A stretch of 64,000 bases of DNA from Desertivirga arenae (GTDB lineage Bacteria > Bacteroidota > Bacteroidia > Sphingobacteriales > Sphingobacteriaceae), in the NCBI RefSeq assembly GCF_017355785.1, contig NZ_JAFEWE010000004.1, positions 124,001-188,000 on the forward strand, read 5' to 3'. The notes beneath the pieces were generated by a model. The model saw only the letters and a program-made list of their open reading frames with translations, was not told the origin of the DNA and ran no database searches. Both the position numbers and the translations under genes were made by a program. Shown here piece by piece: positions 54,295 through 63,970 of the stretch (positions are counted from its first letter, which is position 1; every line of letters begins with the position of its first letter).

Positions 54295-55738
54295 TTGCTT
54301 TTGGCTTGTTGTTGTTATTGTTCTTAGGCCTTCTGTGATGCCTGTTATTTTGCTTTTTGTTTTGAGCTTCACCGCTATTACTCTGACCTTCGCCTCCACC
54401 TGTAGCTTGCTGCTGTCCATTATTCTGTGGACGTTGTTGCTGATTTTGTCCTTCAGGTCTGTTATTATTCCTGTTTTTATTCTGTTGGTGTTGCTGGTTG
54501 TTGTTCTGCTGTTTTGGAGGTTGTACTACCCTGGCAGCAGCATTAGAAGGTTGAACTTTTGTTTCTTTACCAACAGGTTCAGCTACTTTAACAGCCTCGC
54601 CTGGTTTTTTGTGTTTGTTGTTCTTCTTCTTTTTCTTTTTCGGTCTCTCATCAAGCCGGGTAATACTATCCTGACCAACTACGTTCTCGTAATCCAGGAT
54701 CTTGGTAGCTGGTGCTGGTTCAAGTTCAACAGCCTCCTCTTTCAAATCTTCAGGTTTGATACCCTCCTTGTTCATCTGCTGAATTTCTTTCACCCTGTCA
54801 ATCTCTAATGGGAACCAGGTTTCTTCATTAGGATAACTGAACCACATCAACTTTTTAAAGATATCCGTCTTTTGCAATCGAGCCGTTCCCACTTGTGTTT
54901 CCAATCTGTCTACATCATCAGGAATATCTTTTAAAGCATCCATATAAGTGTCCAGCTCGTAGTTTAAACAACATTTCAACTTACCGCATTGACCAGCAAG
55001 CTTGAGTGTGTTTAAAGAAAGATTTTGATAACGTGCAGCAGAAGTTGATACCGTTTTAAAATCCGTCAACCAGGTAGAACAACAAAGCTCCCTTCCGCAA
55101 GAGCCTAATCCTCCTAATCGACTGGCTTCCTGTCTCATTCCAATCTGGCGCATCTCAATGCGGATTCGGAACGTTTCAGCCATCTTTTTAATCAATTCGC
55201 GGAAATCTACACGCCCTTCAGCAGTGTAATAGAAGGTGGCTTTAGTTTTATCTCCCTGATAATCTACGTCGCTTAACTTCATAGAAAGCCCCAGGTTCAA
55301 AGCAAGGGTACGTGCTTTATGCATCGTTTCCCATTCTAAATCTTTAGCAGCCTTCCATTTATCTACATCTGCAGGTGATGCACGACGAATGATCTTTTTA
55401 ACTACGTCTTCTTCTTTAAGATGCTTCTTTTTGATCTGCATCCTAACCAGTTCACCAGTGATAGAAACGTGACCTATGTCATAGCCACCAGTTGGAGTTT
55501 CAACTACTACTAGCTCACCCAGTTCCAGGTATAAGTTTTCATGGTTAATGTAAAAGTCCTTTCTGGAACCTTTAAATTTGACTTCAATGATGTTGAATGG
55601 TCTATAATTTGCCGGCATATCCATATCTGATAGCCAGTCGTAAACATCTAATTTGCTGCAGCCATTAGTAAGGCAAGAACCGTTACTTTTGCAGCCGGCA
55701 GGTGCACAACCTCCCGTCGAGCATGATCCACATCCCAT
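54287..55738 (-). CDS. ricT: RicT (PSP1-domain) regulatory protein
   Basis: This 483 aa protein has a Cys/Gly-rich N-terminus (MGCGSCSTGGCAPAGCK) and a PSP1 domain at about 50-330. The cysteines of GLGSCGRELCCSTWL and GKLKCCLNYEL match those that bind an Fe-S cluster in RicT. The last ~150 residues are disordered, Asn/Gln/Lys-rich. In Bacteroidota the gene is linked to gldH and holB. In Bacillus RicT acts with YlbF and YmcA on RNA processing and competence; the role here is unknown. Confidence 0.88.
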   Translation of the reverse strand: MGCGSCSTGGCAPAGCKSNGSCLTNGCSKLDVYDWLSDMDMPANYRPFNIIEVKFKGSRKDFYINHENLYLELGELVVVETPTGGYDIGHVSITGELVRMQIKKKHLKEEDVVKKIIRRASPADVDKWKAAKDLEWETMHKARTLALNLGLSMKLSDVDYQGDKTKATFYYTAEGRVDFRELIKKMAETFRIRIEMRQIGMRQEASRLGGLGSCGRELCCSTWLTDFKTVSTSAARYQNLSLNTLKLAGQCGKLKCCLNYELDTYMDALKDIPDDVDRLETQVGTARLQKTDIFKKLMWFSYPNEETWFPLEIDRVKEIQQMNKEGIKPEDLKEEAVELEPAPATKILDYENVVGQDSITRLDERPKKKKKKNNKHKKPGEAVKVAEPVGKETKVQPSNAAARVVQPPKQQNNNQQHQQNKNRNNNRPEGQNQQQRPQNNGQQQATGGGEGQSNSGEAQNKKQNNRHHRRPKNNNNNKPKANE

Positions 55739-56884
55739 TTAATTTAGTATATATTGAGTCCCCGAAGGGAGCGTATTAAACTTTAAAATTTTGATAAACT
55801 GCAAAGATACATCTAAAAATAAGATTTTACCGTTTGCATTTCTTTCTATATGGTAATGAGCTTTTTCAAGCTCATTTATAATTGCTTCAGCTTTTGCTGA
55901 ATTCAGCACTTTGCTAAAGTTAACAACGAATTCTTTTTCATTTCCTGGGAGATGGACTAAATGCTCTGCTCCTGCAAGAACCATTAAAACCTCCCTCATT
56001 ATTTTCATGCCATAGCGTAAAAAGTTCTTCTGATTTTCTCTGCCAATCTTAGCAATATTATCAGAAAATTCTATAGCCAGAAGACCTCTGTTTGTGAAGC
56101 ACAAGCGTAACCAATCAGAGAACATTCCAAAATTATTATTGCTTTCTTCTTTGCTTAAATTAACTGCGGCCTGAATATTTCCTTCACTTAAATAAGAGAT
56201 CCTAAGCGCTTGTTCTTCATCTAAATGATGTTTACGTACCAGGTAATCTGCTACATCCTCATCCTTCAAACGTTGAACTTTAACAAGTTGCGTTCTGGAA
56301 AGGATTGTATTTAGTATCTGATCCTGATTTTGAGCAACGAGCAGAAATAACGTTTTCTGAGGCGGTTCCTCTATGATCTTCAGGAGGGTATTGCCTTCCT
56401 TGTCAAGATATTCCGGGAGCCACATGATCAAAACCTTATAATCTGATTCGAATGCTTTCAAGCTCAGTTTTCGAATAATCTGATGACATTCGGCGATATT
56501 TATGTTTGCTTGTTTGTTATCTGCGTCCAGCTGATTTCTCCATTCATCCAAACTAAGATAAGGGTTAGCCAGAAATGTTCCTCTCCATTCTTCAATAAAG
56601 CTTAAAGCAGTATCCTCCTTATGCTTTGCGAAAAATGGATAAGAGAAATGTAAGTCGGGATGAATCAGTTTAGAATACTTTCTACAAGAGCCACACTCGC
56701 CACAACTATCCCTTTCAGAACGGTTCTCGCAGCAAATATATTGTGCATAGGCCAAAGCAAGTGCCAGACTTCCAGAGCCTTCCGGTCCAAGAAATAATTG
56801 CGCGTGGCTGATCCTGTTCTCAAGAACCCCACGTATCAATTGCTCCTTTAAAGCTTGCTGTCCAACAATTTCACTAAACCGCAT
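55739..56884 (-). CDS. holB: DNA polymerase III delta-prime subunit
   Basis: This protein of 381 aa (ATG at 56884; an ATG 9 bp upstream would give 384) has the clamp-loader fold with zinc cysteines in ICCENRSERDSCGECGSCRK. The P-loop is degenerate (LGPEGSGSLALALA, no Lys), as expected for the non-hydrolysing delta-prime. EPPQKTLFLLVAQNQDQIL and TILSRTQLVKV are conserved. It abuts ricT with no gap. Confidence 0.88.
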   Translation of the reverse strand: MRFSEIVGQQALKEQLIRGVLENRISHAQLFLGPEGSGSLALALAYAQYICCENRSERDSCGECGSCRKYSKLIHPDLHFSYPFFAKHKEDTALSFIEEWRGTFLANPYLSLDEWRNQLDADNKQANINIAECHQIIRKLSLKAFESDYKVLIMWLPEYLDKEGNTLLKIIEEPPQKTLFLLVAQNQDQILNTILSRTQLVKVQRLKDEDVADYLVRKHHLDEEQALRISYLSEGNIQAAVNLSKEESNNNFGMFSDWLRLCFTNRGLLAIEFSDNIAKIGRENQKNFLRYGMKIMREVLMVLAGAEHLVHLPGNEKEFVVNFSKVLNSAKAEAIINELEKAHYHIERNANGKILFLDVSLQFIKILKFNTLPSGTQYILN

Positions 56885-57039
56885 GAGGTGCAAAATAGTA
56901 AATAGATTTGGAATTGAGATATGAGATGTCAGATATGAGATTAAGTTTGAAATATGGGTATTAAAAGAATACTAAAGATTTTAGTTATAAGTTCTGTTTG
57001 TTACTTTTGAGGGTAATTTCAGTTCCTATTTCCTCAGAT

Positions 57040-57453
57040 ATGCGTGTAATGGCTTTTGATTATGGTACTAAAAGGGTTGGTATCGCGGTCACCGATCCTC
57101 TGCAGATTATTGCTACCGGTTTAACAACCATCCATCCAAAGGATATTATTGAGTTTTTGAAGAGGTATTTTTTGACGGAACAGGTGGAAAGATTTGTTGT
57201 GGGTGAACCCAAACAAATGGATGGCACAGCATCTCAATCAGCTCCTCATGTCAAAGGTTTCATGACGATCCTAAAAAAGAATTTTCCTGCTATTCCAATT
57301 GAAACACTCGACGAGAGATTTACTTCTAAGATGGCCTCTGCCGTTATAGCTCAGAGTGGCTTAAAAAAGCAGGATCGCCAAAAAAAGGAGCTGATAGATA
57401 CAGTGTCTGCTACGATTATATTGCAGTCGTATTTAGAAAAAAAGAACTTTTAA
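57040..57453 (+). CDS. ruvX: Putative Holliday junction resolvase RuvX/YqgF
   Basis: This is a 137 aa protein from the ATG at 57040. The RNase H-like fold starts VMAFDYGTKRVGIAVTDPLQ, then FVVGEPKQMDG and TLDERFTSKMASAVI, with the terminal Asp in KKELIDTVSATIIL. It takes part in pre-16S rRNA processing and perhaps recombination. The upstream in-frame ATG gives a non-family extension. It lies 10 bp before recQ. Confidence 0.93.
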   Translation: MRVMAFDYGTKRVGIAVTDPLQIIATGLTTIHPKDIIEFLKRYFLTEQVERFVVGEPKQMDGTASQSAPHVKGFMTILKKNFPAIPIETLDERFTSKMASAVIAQSGLKKQDRQKKELIDTVSATIILQSYLEKKNF

Positions 57454-57463
57454 CCTCAATAAT

Positions 57464-59587
57464 ATGCCCTCATCCGCCAGGGAAATACTGAAGAAGTATT
57501 TTGGATATGACAATTTTCGTCCTCAGCAAGAGGATATCGTAAAGAAGATAGTATCTGGAAACGATGTATTAGTGCTGATGCCCACGGGTGGAGGGAAATC
57601 CATATGTTATCAGGTTCCCGCCCTGATACGAGAGGGGGTATGCATTGTCATATCGCCGCTCATTTCATTAATGAAAGATCAGGTAGATAGTTTGCGCGCT
57701 AATGGTATTGCCGCTGCTTTTCTTAATAGTTCCCAAAGTTTTCAGGAGCAGCAGGCTATTTTGGAATCTTGCTATAAAAAGGAAATTGCTCTCCTATATG
57801 TTTCACCGGAGAAGTTAATTGCTGAACTATCAATGATCACACAAATGGCTCGTCCTTCAATGTTTGCTATTGACGAGGCACATTGTATCTCTGCCTGGGG
57901 GCATGACTTCAGGCCCGAATATACTCAGCTGGGTTTATTAAGAGATAAGTTTAGCAATATTCCTTTCGTTGCTTTAACTGCAACAGCCGATAAGGTTACA
58001 CGAAAAGACATCATTAAACAACTTAATCTTCGAAACCCGGAAGTTTTCATTTCATCTTTCGATAGGAAGAATCTGAGTCTTGACGTACGGGTTGGAGTAA
58101 AAACAAAACAGAAGCTTCAGGAAATAGCAGAATTTATTGAAAGGAGAAAGGATAGTAGCGGAATTATCTACTGTCTTAGCAGAAATAATTGTCAGGATGT
58201 AGCTGAGGCCTTGAAGAACTATGGTATTAACGCTGCATATTATCATGCTGGCATGCCAGCGGAGGATCGTTCAAAAGTTCAGGAGGATTTCATCAATGAT
58301 GAAGTTCAGGTAGTATGCGCTACAGTTGCATTTGGGATGGGTATTGATAAGTCTAATGTCCGGTGGGTTATCCATTATAATCTCCCAAAGAATATGGAAG
58401 GTTATTATCAGGAGATAGGAAGGGCCGGCCGGGACGGTTTGCCTTCAGAAACTATCCTTTATTATAATTACGCTGACCTATTAATGTTAAATAAGTTTGC
58501 GGCAGAGAGCGGTCAGTCTGAGATTAATTTGGAGAAGTTAAACCGAATGCAGCATTATGCTGAAGCAGACATTTGTCGCAGGAAGATTTTGCTGAATTAC
58601 TTTTCAGAGAGTCTGGATCAGAATTGTGGTAATTGTGATGTCTGTAAAAATCCCCGTAAGCATTTCGATGGAACAGTATTGGTTCAAAAGGCTTTATCAG
58701 CCCTCGCAAGGATGGGGGAGAAAGAGGGAGCGTCAATGCTAATAGATGTATTAAGAGGCTCCAGAAAGGCTGAAGTTATAGAGGCAGGATACGATAAATT
58801 GAGAACTCATGGAGTCGGCTCTGAAATAGGGGCAATTGACTGGCAACGATATATCATGCAAATGCTTAATCTGGGTATTATTGAGATGGCTTATGATGAA
58901 GATTTTGCTTTAAAAATTACGGCTAATGGCAGGGATATTCTTTTTGGGAAATCAAAAGCAGAGTTAACGGTACTTCAACCGCTGGTTAAGAAAGAAAAAC
59001 CGAAGCCAGCATCCAATTCAGATAACTATAATCAGGAAGAGGAGTTGTTTAATCGTTTGCGTCAGCTGAGAAGGCAATTCTCAGTTGAGGAAGATGTTCC
59101 CGCTTACGTAATCTTTAGCGATGCAACCTTGCAGCAAATGGCGAAAGAAAGACCTTTATCTCCATCAGAAATGCTGGAGATTTCAGGTGTAGGGGAGTTC
59201 AAGTTTGAGAAGTACGGTCACGCTTTCCTCGACACGATTTCTGGGTTTATGGGTATTAATGGAAGTTTAAAACAGAAAGGAGATACTTACCTGGAAACCC
59301 TTACTCTTTTGAAGCAAGGTCTTACTATAGCGCAGGTTGCCGAGAAGCGAAAGCTTCATGAGACCACTGTTTATTCTCATATCGCAAATCTTTATGTCAA
59401 TAATAAAATCAAAAGTATCGACTCACTTGTGAGTTTGGAAGAGGTGGAAACAGTACGTGAAGCATCGCGCATTCTTAACGAAAAAACTGCTCTTAAGCCA
59501 TTGTATGAGTACTTAAATGAGGAAGTTCCCTACCACAAAATTCGTCTTGCCCTGGCTGTTATGGAAAAGGAGCAATTAGTCAAATAG
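57464..59587 (+). CDS. recQ: RecQ ATP-dependent DNA helicase
   Basis: This 707 aa protein has Walker A LMPTGGGKSICYQVPAL, DEAH box AIDEAHCISAWGHDFRPEY, helicase motif VI EIGRAGRDGLPSETI and the zinc site ADICRRKILLNYF..NCGNCDVCKN. RQC and HRDC domains follow (about 560-620). A C-terminal HTH-like region (LKQGLTIAQVAEKRKLHETT) is typical of Bacteroidota RecQ. It unwinds recombination intermediates. Confidence 0.95.
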   Translation: MPSSAREILKKYFGYDNFRPQQEDIVKKIVSGNDVLVLMPTGGGKSICYQVPALIREGVCIVISPLISLMKDQVDSLRANGIAAAFLNSSQSFQEQQAILESCYKKEIALLYVSPEKLIAELSMITQMARPSMFAIDEAHCISAWGHDFRPEYTQLGLLRDKFSNIPFVALTATADKVTRKDIIKQLNLRNPEVFISSFDRKNLSLDVRVGVKTKQKLQEIAEFIERRKDSSGIIYCLSRNNCQDVAEALKNYGINAAYYHAGMPAEDRSKVQEDFINDEVQVVCATVAFGMGIDKSNVRWVIHYNLPKNMEGYYQEIGRAGRDGLPSETILYYNYADLLMLNKFAAESGQSEINLEKLNRMQHYAEADICRRKILLNYFSESLDQNCGNCDVCKNPRKHFDGTVLVQKALSALARMGEKEGASMLIDVLRGSRKAEVIEAGYDKLRTHGVGSEIGAIDWQRYIMQMLNLGIIEMAYDEDFALKITANGRDILFGKSKAELTVLQPLVKKEKPKPASNSDNYNQEEELFNRLRQLRRQFSVEEDVPAYVIFSDATLQQMAKERPLSPSEMLEISGVGEFKFEKYGHAFLDTISGFMGINGSLKQKGDTYLETLTLLKQGLTIAQVAEKRKLHETTVYSHIANLYVNNKIKSIDSLVSLEEVETVREASRILNEKTALKPLYEYLNEEVPYHKIRLALAVMEKEQLVK

Positions 59588-59616
59588 TTGATAATCTTTA
59601 CATTATTTTCAAAAAG

Positions 59617-59646
59617 TTGGCGGCAAAATTAAAATTTCTATATTTG
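59617..59646 (+). promoter_or_regulatory. Promoter for the O-methyltransferase gene
   Basis: TTGG (59617-59620) and TATATTTG (59639-59646) are 18 bp apart, matching Bacteroidota -33/-7. The start is only 6 bp after the -7 element, so the leader is very short. Confidence 0.55.
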
Positions 59647-59651
59647 CAGCC

Positions 59652-60287
59652 ATGGAACTGCTTACTGAGGGACTGCAGACCTACCTTGAGCAACACTGCG
59701 AACAAGAGTCAGAATTGCTCAGGTATATAAACCGTGAGACGCATTTGAAGGTGCCAATGCCCCGAATGCTTTCAGGGCATTACCAGGGTCGTGTCCTTTC
59801 TTTTCTGAGCAAATTGGCCTCTCCCCAAAGAATTCTAGAAATCGGAACTTTTACTGGCTATGCTACTTTATGTCTTGCTGAAGGGCTGATTGGTAATGGA
59901 AAGATTTTCACAATTGATGTTAACGCAGAGCTTGAGGAAAGAGTGAGAGGCTTCTTTCAAAAATCCCCATTTAGCGATAAGATAGAATATATCATTGGGA
60001 ATGCCGTTGAAGTAATTCCTGATTTGAATGAGCTATTTGATATCGTTTTTATCGACGCAGATAAAAAAAATAATCAAACCTATTATGATCTAGTATTTGA
60101 AAAAGTAAGGAGCGGTGGACTTATTATCGTAGATAATGTGCTTTGGAGTGGAAAGATCACTCAAGGTGCTAATGATAAGGATACTGAAAATATACGCCGT
60201 TTTAATGAAACTGTAACTAAGGATTCTCGTACAGAAAAGTTAATACTACCTGTACGGGATGGAGTATTCATAATCCGTAAACTGTAA
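59652..60287 (+). CDS. SAM-dependent O-methyltransferase (COMT-like family 3)
   Basis: This 211 aa protein has the SAM loop ILEIGTFTGYATLCLAEGL, the metal and catalytic Asp in DIVFIDADKKNNQTYYDLV and SGGLIIVDNVLWSGK. This is the metal-dependent O-methyltransferase_3 family, acting on catechol-like substrates. The substrate is unknown. The glucosaminidase gene follows after 3 bp. Confidence 0.9.
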   Translation: MELLTEGLQTYLEQHCEQESELLRYINRETHLKVPMPRMLSGHYQGRVLSFLSKLASPQRILEIGTFTGYATLCLAEGLIGNGKIFTIDVNAELEERVRGFFQKSPFSDKIEYIIGNAVEVIPDLNELFDIVFIDADKKNNQTYYDLVFEKVRSGGLIIVDNVLWSGKITQGANDKDTENIRRFNETVTKDSRTEKLILPVRDGVFIIRKL

Positions 60288-60290
60288 ACT

Positions 60291-60977
60291 ATGCCAAAAA
60301 ATTTATTATTAATCGGCCTGTTAGTTACTTTCTTGACAGGTACAGCATTAGGACAGACAGCTGCTGACAGGTATGTGGAATCTTACAAAGAAGCAGCAAT
60401 ACAAACAATGAATCAGCATGGAGTACCAGCGAGTATTATACTTGGAATCGCTATTCATGAGTCGGCCAGCGGAACAAGTAAAATCGCTAAATACCTGAAC
60501 AATCACTTTGGCTTAAAGGGTAAAGGCGGCCCTAAACCAATTGCTTCTTCATATAAAGGTTATGAAAACGTTGAGCAATGCTATGAAGACTTCGTTACCT
60601 TTCTTAAGAAACGCTTCAATACCCTGTTTATACATTGTCCTGGAGGCGATTATAAAAAGTGGGCTATGGGCATTCAAAGAGGAGGATATGCAGCTAGCCA
60701 TACATGGGCTTCCCAGGTTGTGGGGATAATTAAAAAGTATAAGTTGTATGAGTACGATAATCCTATCCCTGAAAGTATAAGGCCTCTTGAGAATGCTGCT
60801 GCAGGTTTAGCTATGAATTCAGAAGAAACTTCTAATGAGAAGCTTACGTATCAGGTAAGACATGGGGATACGTTGGGCGCGATAGCTAAGAAGTTTAACA
60901 CTACCGTAAAGGAAATCCTTGAAAAAAATAGTTTAAAAACATCTAGCCTGAGTATAGGTCAGGTTTTACAGTTGTAA
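60291..60977 (+). CDS. Secreted glucosaminidase with one LysM
   Basis: This 228 aa protein has a signal peptide (LLIGLLVTFLTGTALGQ). A GH73-type glucosaminidase domain at about 25-165 has the catalytic Glu in GIAIHESASGTSKIAKYLNN and NHFGLKGKGG. A C-terminal LysM follows (YQVRHGDTLGAIAKKFNTTV). It cleaves peptidoglycan glycan strands. It forms a tandem with a homologous lipoprotein 6 bp downstream. Confidence 0.9.
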   Translation: MPKNLLLIGLLVTFLTGTALGQTAADRYVESYKEAAIQTMNQHGVPASIILGIAIHESASGTSKIAKYLNNHFGLKGKGGPKPIASSYKGYENVEQCYEDFVTFLKKRFNTLFIHCPGGDYKKWAMGIQRGGYAASHTWASQVVGIIKKYKLYEYDNPIPESIRPLENAAAGLAMNSEETSNEKLTYQVRHGDTLGAIAKKFNTTVKEILEKNSLKTSSLSIGQVLQL

Positions 60978-60983
60978 TACTTA

Positions 60984-61805
60984 ATGAAAAGATTAATTCT
61001 GTTATTATGTGCAGGACTATCGGTTTCTTGCACTACTACCCGAATTGTAGCAAAGACACCACCTGCAAGCAAGAAGGAGCCACAAAAGACAGTGGTTTTC
61101 AAAGAGAATAAGTTAGAAAAGAGAACTTCAGCTGACGATTATATTCTTCGTTTTAGCGATATTGCTATTGAGGAGATGACGAGAAACGGAATCCCGGCCA
61201 GTATTACACTTGCGCAAGGCCTCCTTGAGTCGGGTAATGGAAATGGTCTTTTGGCTTTACAGGCAAATAATCATTTTGGAATTAAATGCAATACTGATTG
61301 GGCGGGCCCAACCATGCTGAAAGACGATGATGCTCCAGACGAATGCTTTAGAGTTTATAACTCTCCAGAAGAGTCTTATAGAGATCATTCTGAATTTTTA
61401 AAGAGGAAGCGTTATGCTCCACTTTTCGAGCTGGAAAGGAATGATTATAAGGGCTGGGCTTATGGCCTGAAAAAAGCTGGTTACGCAACGAATCCGCGCT
61501 ACGCAGAGTTGCTTATAGGAATCATTGAACGTTATGGCCTGGATCAGTACGATAAAGAAGAGAGAAGTTTAATTGCACAGGTAAAGCGAGAGGAAAAAGT
61601 ATTAAAGGAGATATCCTCCGAAGCATCTCAACCACAACAAGTTGAAAAGGCGCCTGTAGCAATGAAAGTTTATGAAGTAAAGGCGGGAGATACTATTTTT
61701 TCTATCAGTAAGAGGTTTAGCCTTTCTGTAGATGACATTAAGATATTAAACTCTATTCAGGGATCAGAAATCAAACCAGGTCAGTTACTTCTTGTTTCCA
61801 AGTAG
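60984..61805 (+). CDS. Glucosaminidase-LysM lipoprotein, paralogue of the gene before
   Basis: This 273 aa protein has a signal with lipobox LSVSC. The glucosaminidase domain has catalytic Glu in TLAQGLLESGNGNGLLAL and NNHFGIKCNTDWAG. A polar linker and a C-terminal LysM follow (YEVKAGDTIFSISKRFSLSV). It is closer to the canonical Bacteroidota form than its neighbour. Lipid anchoring would keep it at the membrane, while the first copy can diffuse. Confidence 0.9.
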   Translation: MKRLILLLCAGLSVSCTTTRIVAKTPPASKKEPQKTVVFKENKLEKRTSADDYILRFSDIAIEEMTRNGIPASITLAQGLLESGNGNGLLALQANNHFGIKCNTDWAGPTMLKDDDAPDECFRVYNSPEESYRDHSEFLKRKRYAPLFELERNDYKGWAYGLKKAGYATNPRYAELLIGIIERYGLDQYDKEERSLIAQVKREEKVLKEISSEASQPQQVEKAPVAMKVYEVKAGDTIFSISKRFSLSVDDIKILNSIQGSEIKPGQLLLVSK

Positions 61806-61862
61806 GTTAATGAATGTTAAATTGCATTTTAGTAAATGCATTTGCATTAATTTTACGGTAAC

Positions 61863-62618
61863 TTGAAAAGAACAACACTATTTTTTTTCCTGATTTTTCT
61901 TGCTGTTGAGTTGTTTGCCCAGGGCGGACAAGTGCAGGGGGTGGTTTTTGATAAGGATAGCAAGCAGCGGCTGTCAAGGGTTTATATTTACAACCTTAGA
62001 ACTCACAAGGGTTTTTATAATAATGGTAAAGGTGAGTTTTACACTAACGCTGTAGCTAATGGTGATACTTTAATAGCTGCACTACAAGGCTATATGGTAG
62101 ATACTGTGAGGGTTCAATCTAGCACTGCAATTTTTCACCTTAAGCGTCTTAGTATCCTGTTAAAAGATGTAGTTATCAGGGATACAATCAAAGGTCCAGG
62201 AGAAAGATATAAGGACAATCAAGAAGCTTATAAAGATATTTACAGGAAAGGTAACCCGGGAGACTTATTAAGGATTGGCGGAGTTAACGGTGTGGGCGTT
62301 GGCTTAAGCGTAGATGCTTTATGGAGCCTGTTAAGCAGGGAAGGAAAGAACGCGCGGTATCTGCAAAAGATACTTGAACGCGATTATCATGAGATGATCA
62401 TTGACTACCGCTTTACTAAAAGGCTCGTTTTTTCAGTAACAGGTCTGGACGAAAAGGAATTGCAGGATTTTATGGAACAGTACCGGCCATCCTACTACTT
62501 TGTTCTTGATGCTAACGACTATAGCCTTATTGCTTATATCAAGGAAGCCTACTCGCGCTATAAACAGAATCCTGGAGCTAACCGTCTTCCTCCTCTAAAG
62601 TCAGGTACCAACCCATGA
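61863..62618 (+). CDS. Secreted carboxypeptidase-like-domain protein
   Basis: This 251 aa protein starts at a TTG at 61863. It has a signal peptide (TTLFFFLIFLAVELFAQ) and a CarboxypepD_reg-like domain at about 22-95 (VQGVVFDKDSKQRLSRVYIY). The C-terminal part is helical, with no catalytic motif. It overlaps the next gene by 4 bp (ATGA), so they are coupled. Confidence 0.72.
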   Translation: MKRTTLFFFLIFLAVELFAQGGQVQGVVFDKDSKQRLSRVYIYNLRTHKGFYNNGKGEFYTNAVANGDTLIAALQGYMVDTVRVQSSTAIFHLKRLSILLKDVVIRDTIKGPGERYKDNQEAYKDIYRKGNPGDLLRIGGVNGVGVGLSVDALWSLLSREGKNARYLQKILERDYHEMIIDYRFTKRLVFSVTGLDEKELQDFMEQYRPSYYFVLDANDYSLIAYIKEAYSRYKQNPGANRLPPLKSGTNP

Positions 62619-62953
62619 GGTTTCCCGTAATCCATATTCCTTTTTTACCGGCTGCAGGAATGGCTGTTTTTCCTTTTATATTTATTAAGCTAAAGCACTA
62701 TAAGAAGGATCAGCTGTTATTGAGACATGAGAAGATTCATCTGATACAACAGTTGGAGCTTCTAATACTACCATTCTATCTGTTATATTTCTTCCATTAT
62801 CTACTCAATCTTATTATATACAAGCAGCACAATAAAGCATATCGAAATATAGTTTTTGAGAAGGAAGCATATCAGAGAGAAGGGGAGGTTGAATACTTGA
62901 AGAAGAGGAAGCTCTGGTCCTGGATAAATTACTTTAATTACTGCCAGGTGTAA
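62615..62953 (+). CDS. Small membrane protein with HEXXH motif
   Basis: This 112 aa protein has a short N-terminal hydrophobic stretch (about 10-25), then LLLRHEKIHLIQQLELL with HEKIH (HEXXH). A membrane helix follows (LPFYLLYFFHYLLNLIIY) and a downstream Glu in IVFEKEAYQREGE. The pattern could be a minimal zinc peptidase, with the third ligand in FEKEA. It overlaps the upstream gene by ATGA. Activity is inferred from the motif only. Confidence 0.6.
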   Translation: MRFPVIHIPFLPAAGMAVFPFIFIKLKHYKKDQLLLRHEKIHLIQQLELLILPFYLLYFFHYLLNLIIYKQHNKAYRNIVFEKEAYQREGEVEYLKKRKLWSWINYFNYCQV

Positions 62954-62983
62954 AAATGGCATAAATTTCTTTTCTTTGTACCG

Positions 62984-63970
62984 ATGCTGCGATTGCTGAA
63001 ATTCTTAATGCTAATGATGATTGTCTCTGTGTCTTTTGCACAGAAGAAAACCGATTCCATTGATATTTCAAGTCTTAAGCTATATCCTAAGAAAAACCCG
63101 CTTACAGCCCGTAGACCAGTTTTACAGCTACAAGCTGTGCAAATTCCCGAAGCTGATCTTAAATTAAAGGTGAATTACTGGAGAAACTGGGTTTCGTTTG
63201 GTATAAACGTTAACCAGGCTGCATTCAGCGATAATTGGAGTGGAGGAGGCGTTAATTCTGTAGCCGTCGGTACTTTATTCAATTATAAGACTGACTATAC
63301 ACGCGATTATAAGAACTACGTCTCAGAGCTGATTTTGCAATATGGAAAGTTGAAGAACCGGGACCAAATGCAGCGTAAAACTAATGACCGGATTTTTTGG
63401 GATAATAAAGTGGGTTTGAAGCTTTCCTCAAACTGGAATTTCTTTGGCTCTCTGAATTTTGAATCTCAATTCGATCAAGGTTACAATTATAGTAAAGGTA
63501 AAAATGGCGAGGAAGTTAAGGTGTTAATTTCTAAATTCATGTCGCCGGGATACTTAACAGAGTCTCTCGGTTTTGAGTATAAGCCAGGGAAGTCTTTTTC
63601 TTTACGTATCGGTACAGGGACAGCCAGGCAAACCTTCGTTTTCGATACGACACTCTATCGTAATAATTCTAAGAATTTTGGGGTCCCTATCGGCAGGCGA
63701 ATGAGAAACGAGCTTGCCTTTCAGCTGGTAACTAACTTCGAGAAGGATATTTTTGAGAATATTAACCTTAAGGCCCGGTATAATATGTTTGCAAATTATC
63801 ATCGGCTTAGCAATATGGATAGTAGATTGGACGCTACGCTCTCTGCACGAGTAAATCGGCTGGTTAATGTAACAGTAACTGGAATTGCAATTTACGACGA
63901 TGACCAGAGCGACAAGATTCAGTCGAGCCAAACCTTGGCTTTAGGTCTTATTTATAAATTTCCTCGTTAA
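62984..63970 (+). CDS. DUF3078 outer-membrane protein
   Basis: This 328 aa protein has a signal peptide (LLKFLMLMMIVSVSFAQ) and the DUF3078 barrel: YWRNWVSFGINVNQAAFSDNW, SGGGVNSVAVGTLFNYK, NDRIFWDNKVGLKLSSNW and a C-terminal LGLIYKFPR. DUF3078 proteins are likely outer-membrane barrels with unknown function, widespread in Bacteroidota. It ends 30 bp before the window edge. Confidence 0.85.
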   Translation: MLRLLKFLMLMMIVSVSFAQKKTDSIDISSLKLYPKKNPLTARRPVLQLQAVQIPEADLKLKVNYWRNWVSFGINVNQAAFSDNWSGGGVNSVAVGTLFNYKTDYTRDYKNYVSELILQYGKLKNRDQMQRKTNDRIFWDNKVGLKLSSNWNFFGSLNFESQFDQGYNYSKGKNGEEVKVLISKFMSPGYLTESLGFEYKPGKSFSLRIGTGTARQTFVFDTTLYRNNSKNFGVPIGRRMRNELAFQLVTNFEKDIFENINLKARYNMFANYHRLSNMDSRLDATLSARVNRLVNVTVTGIAIYDDDQSDKIQSSQTLALGLIYKFPR

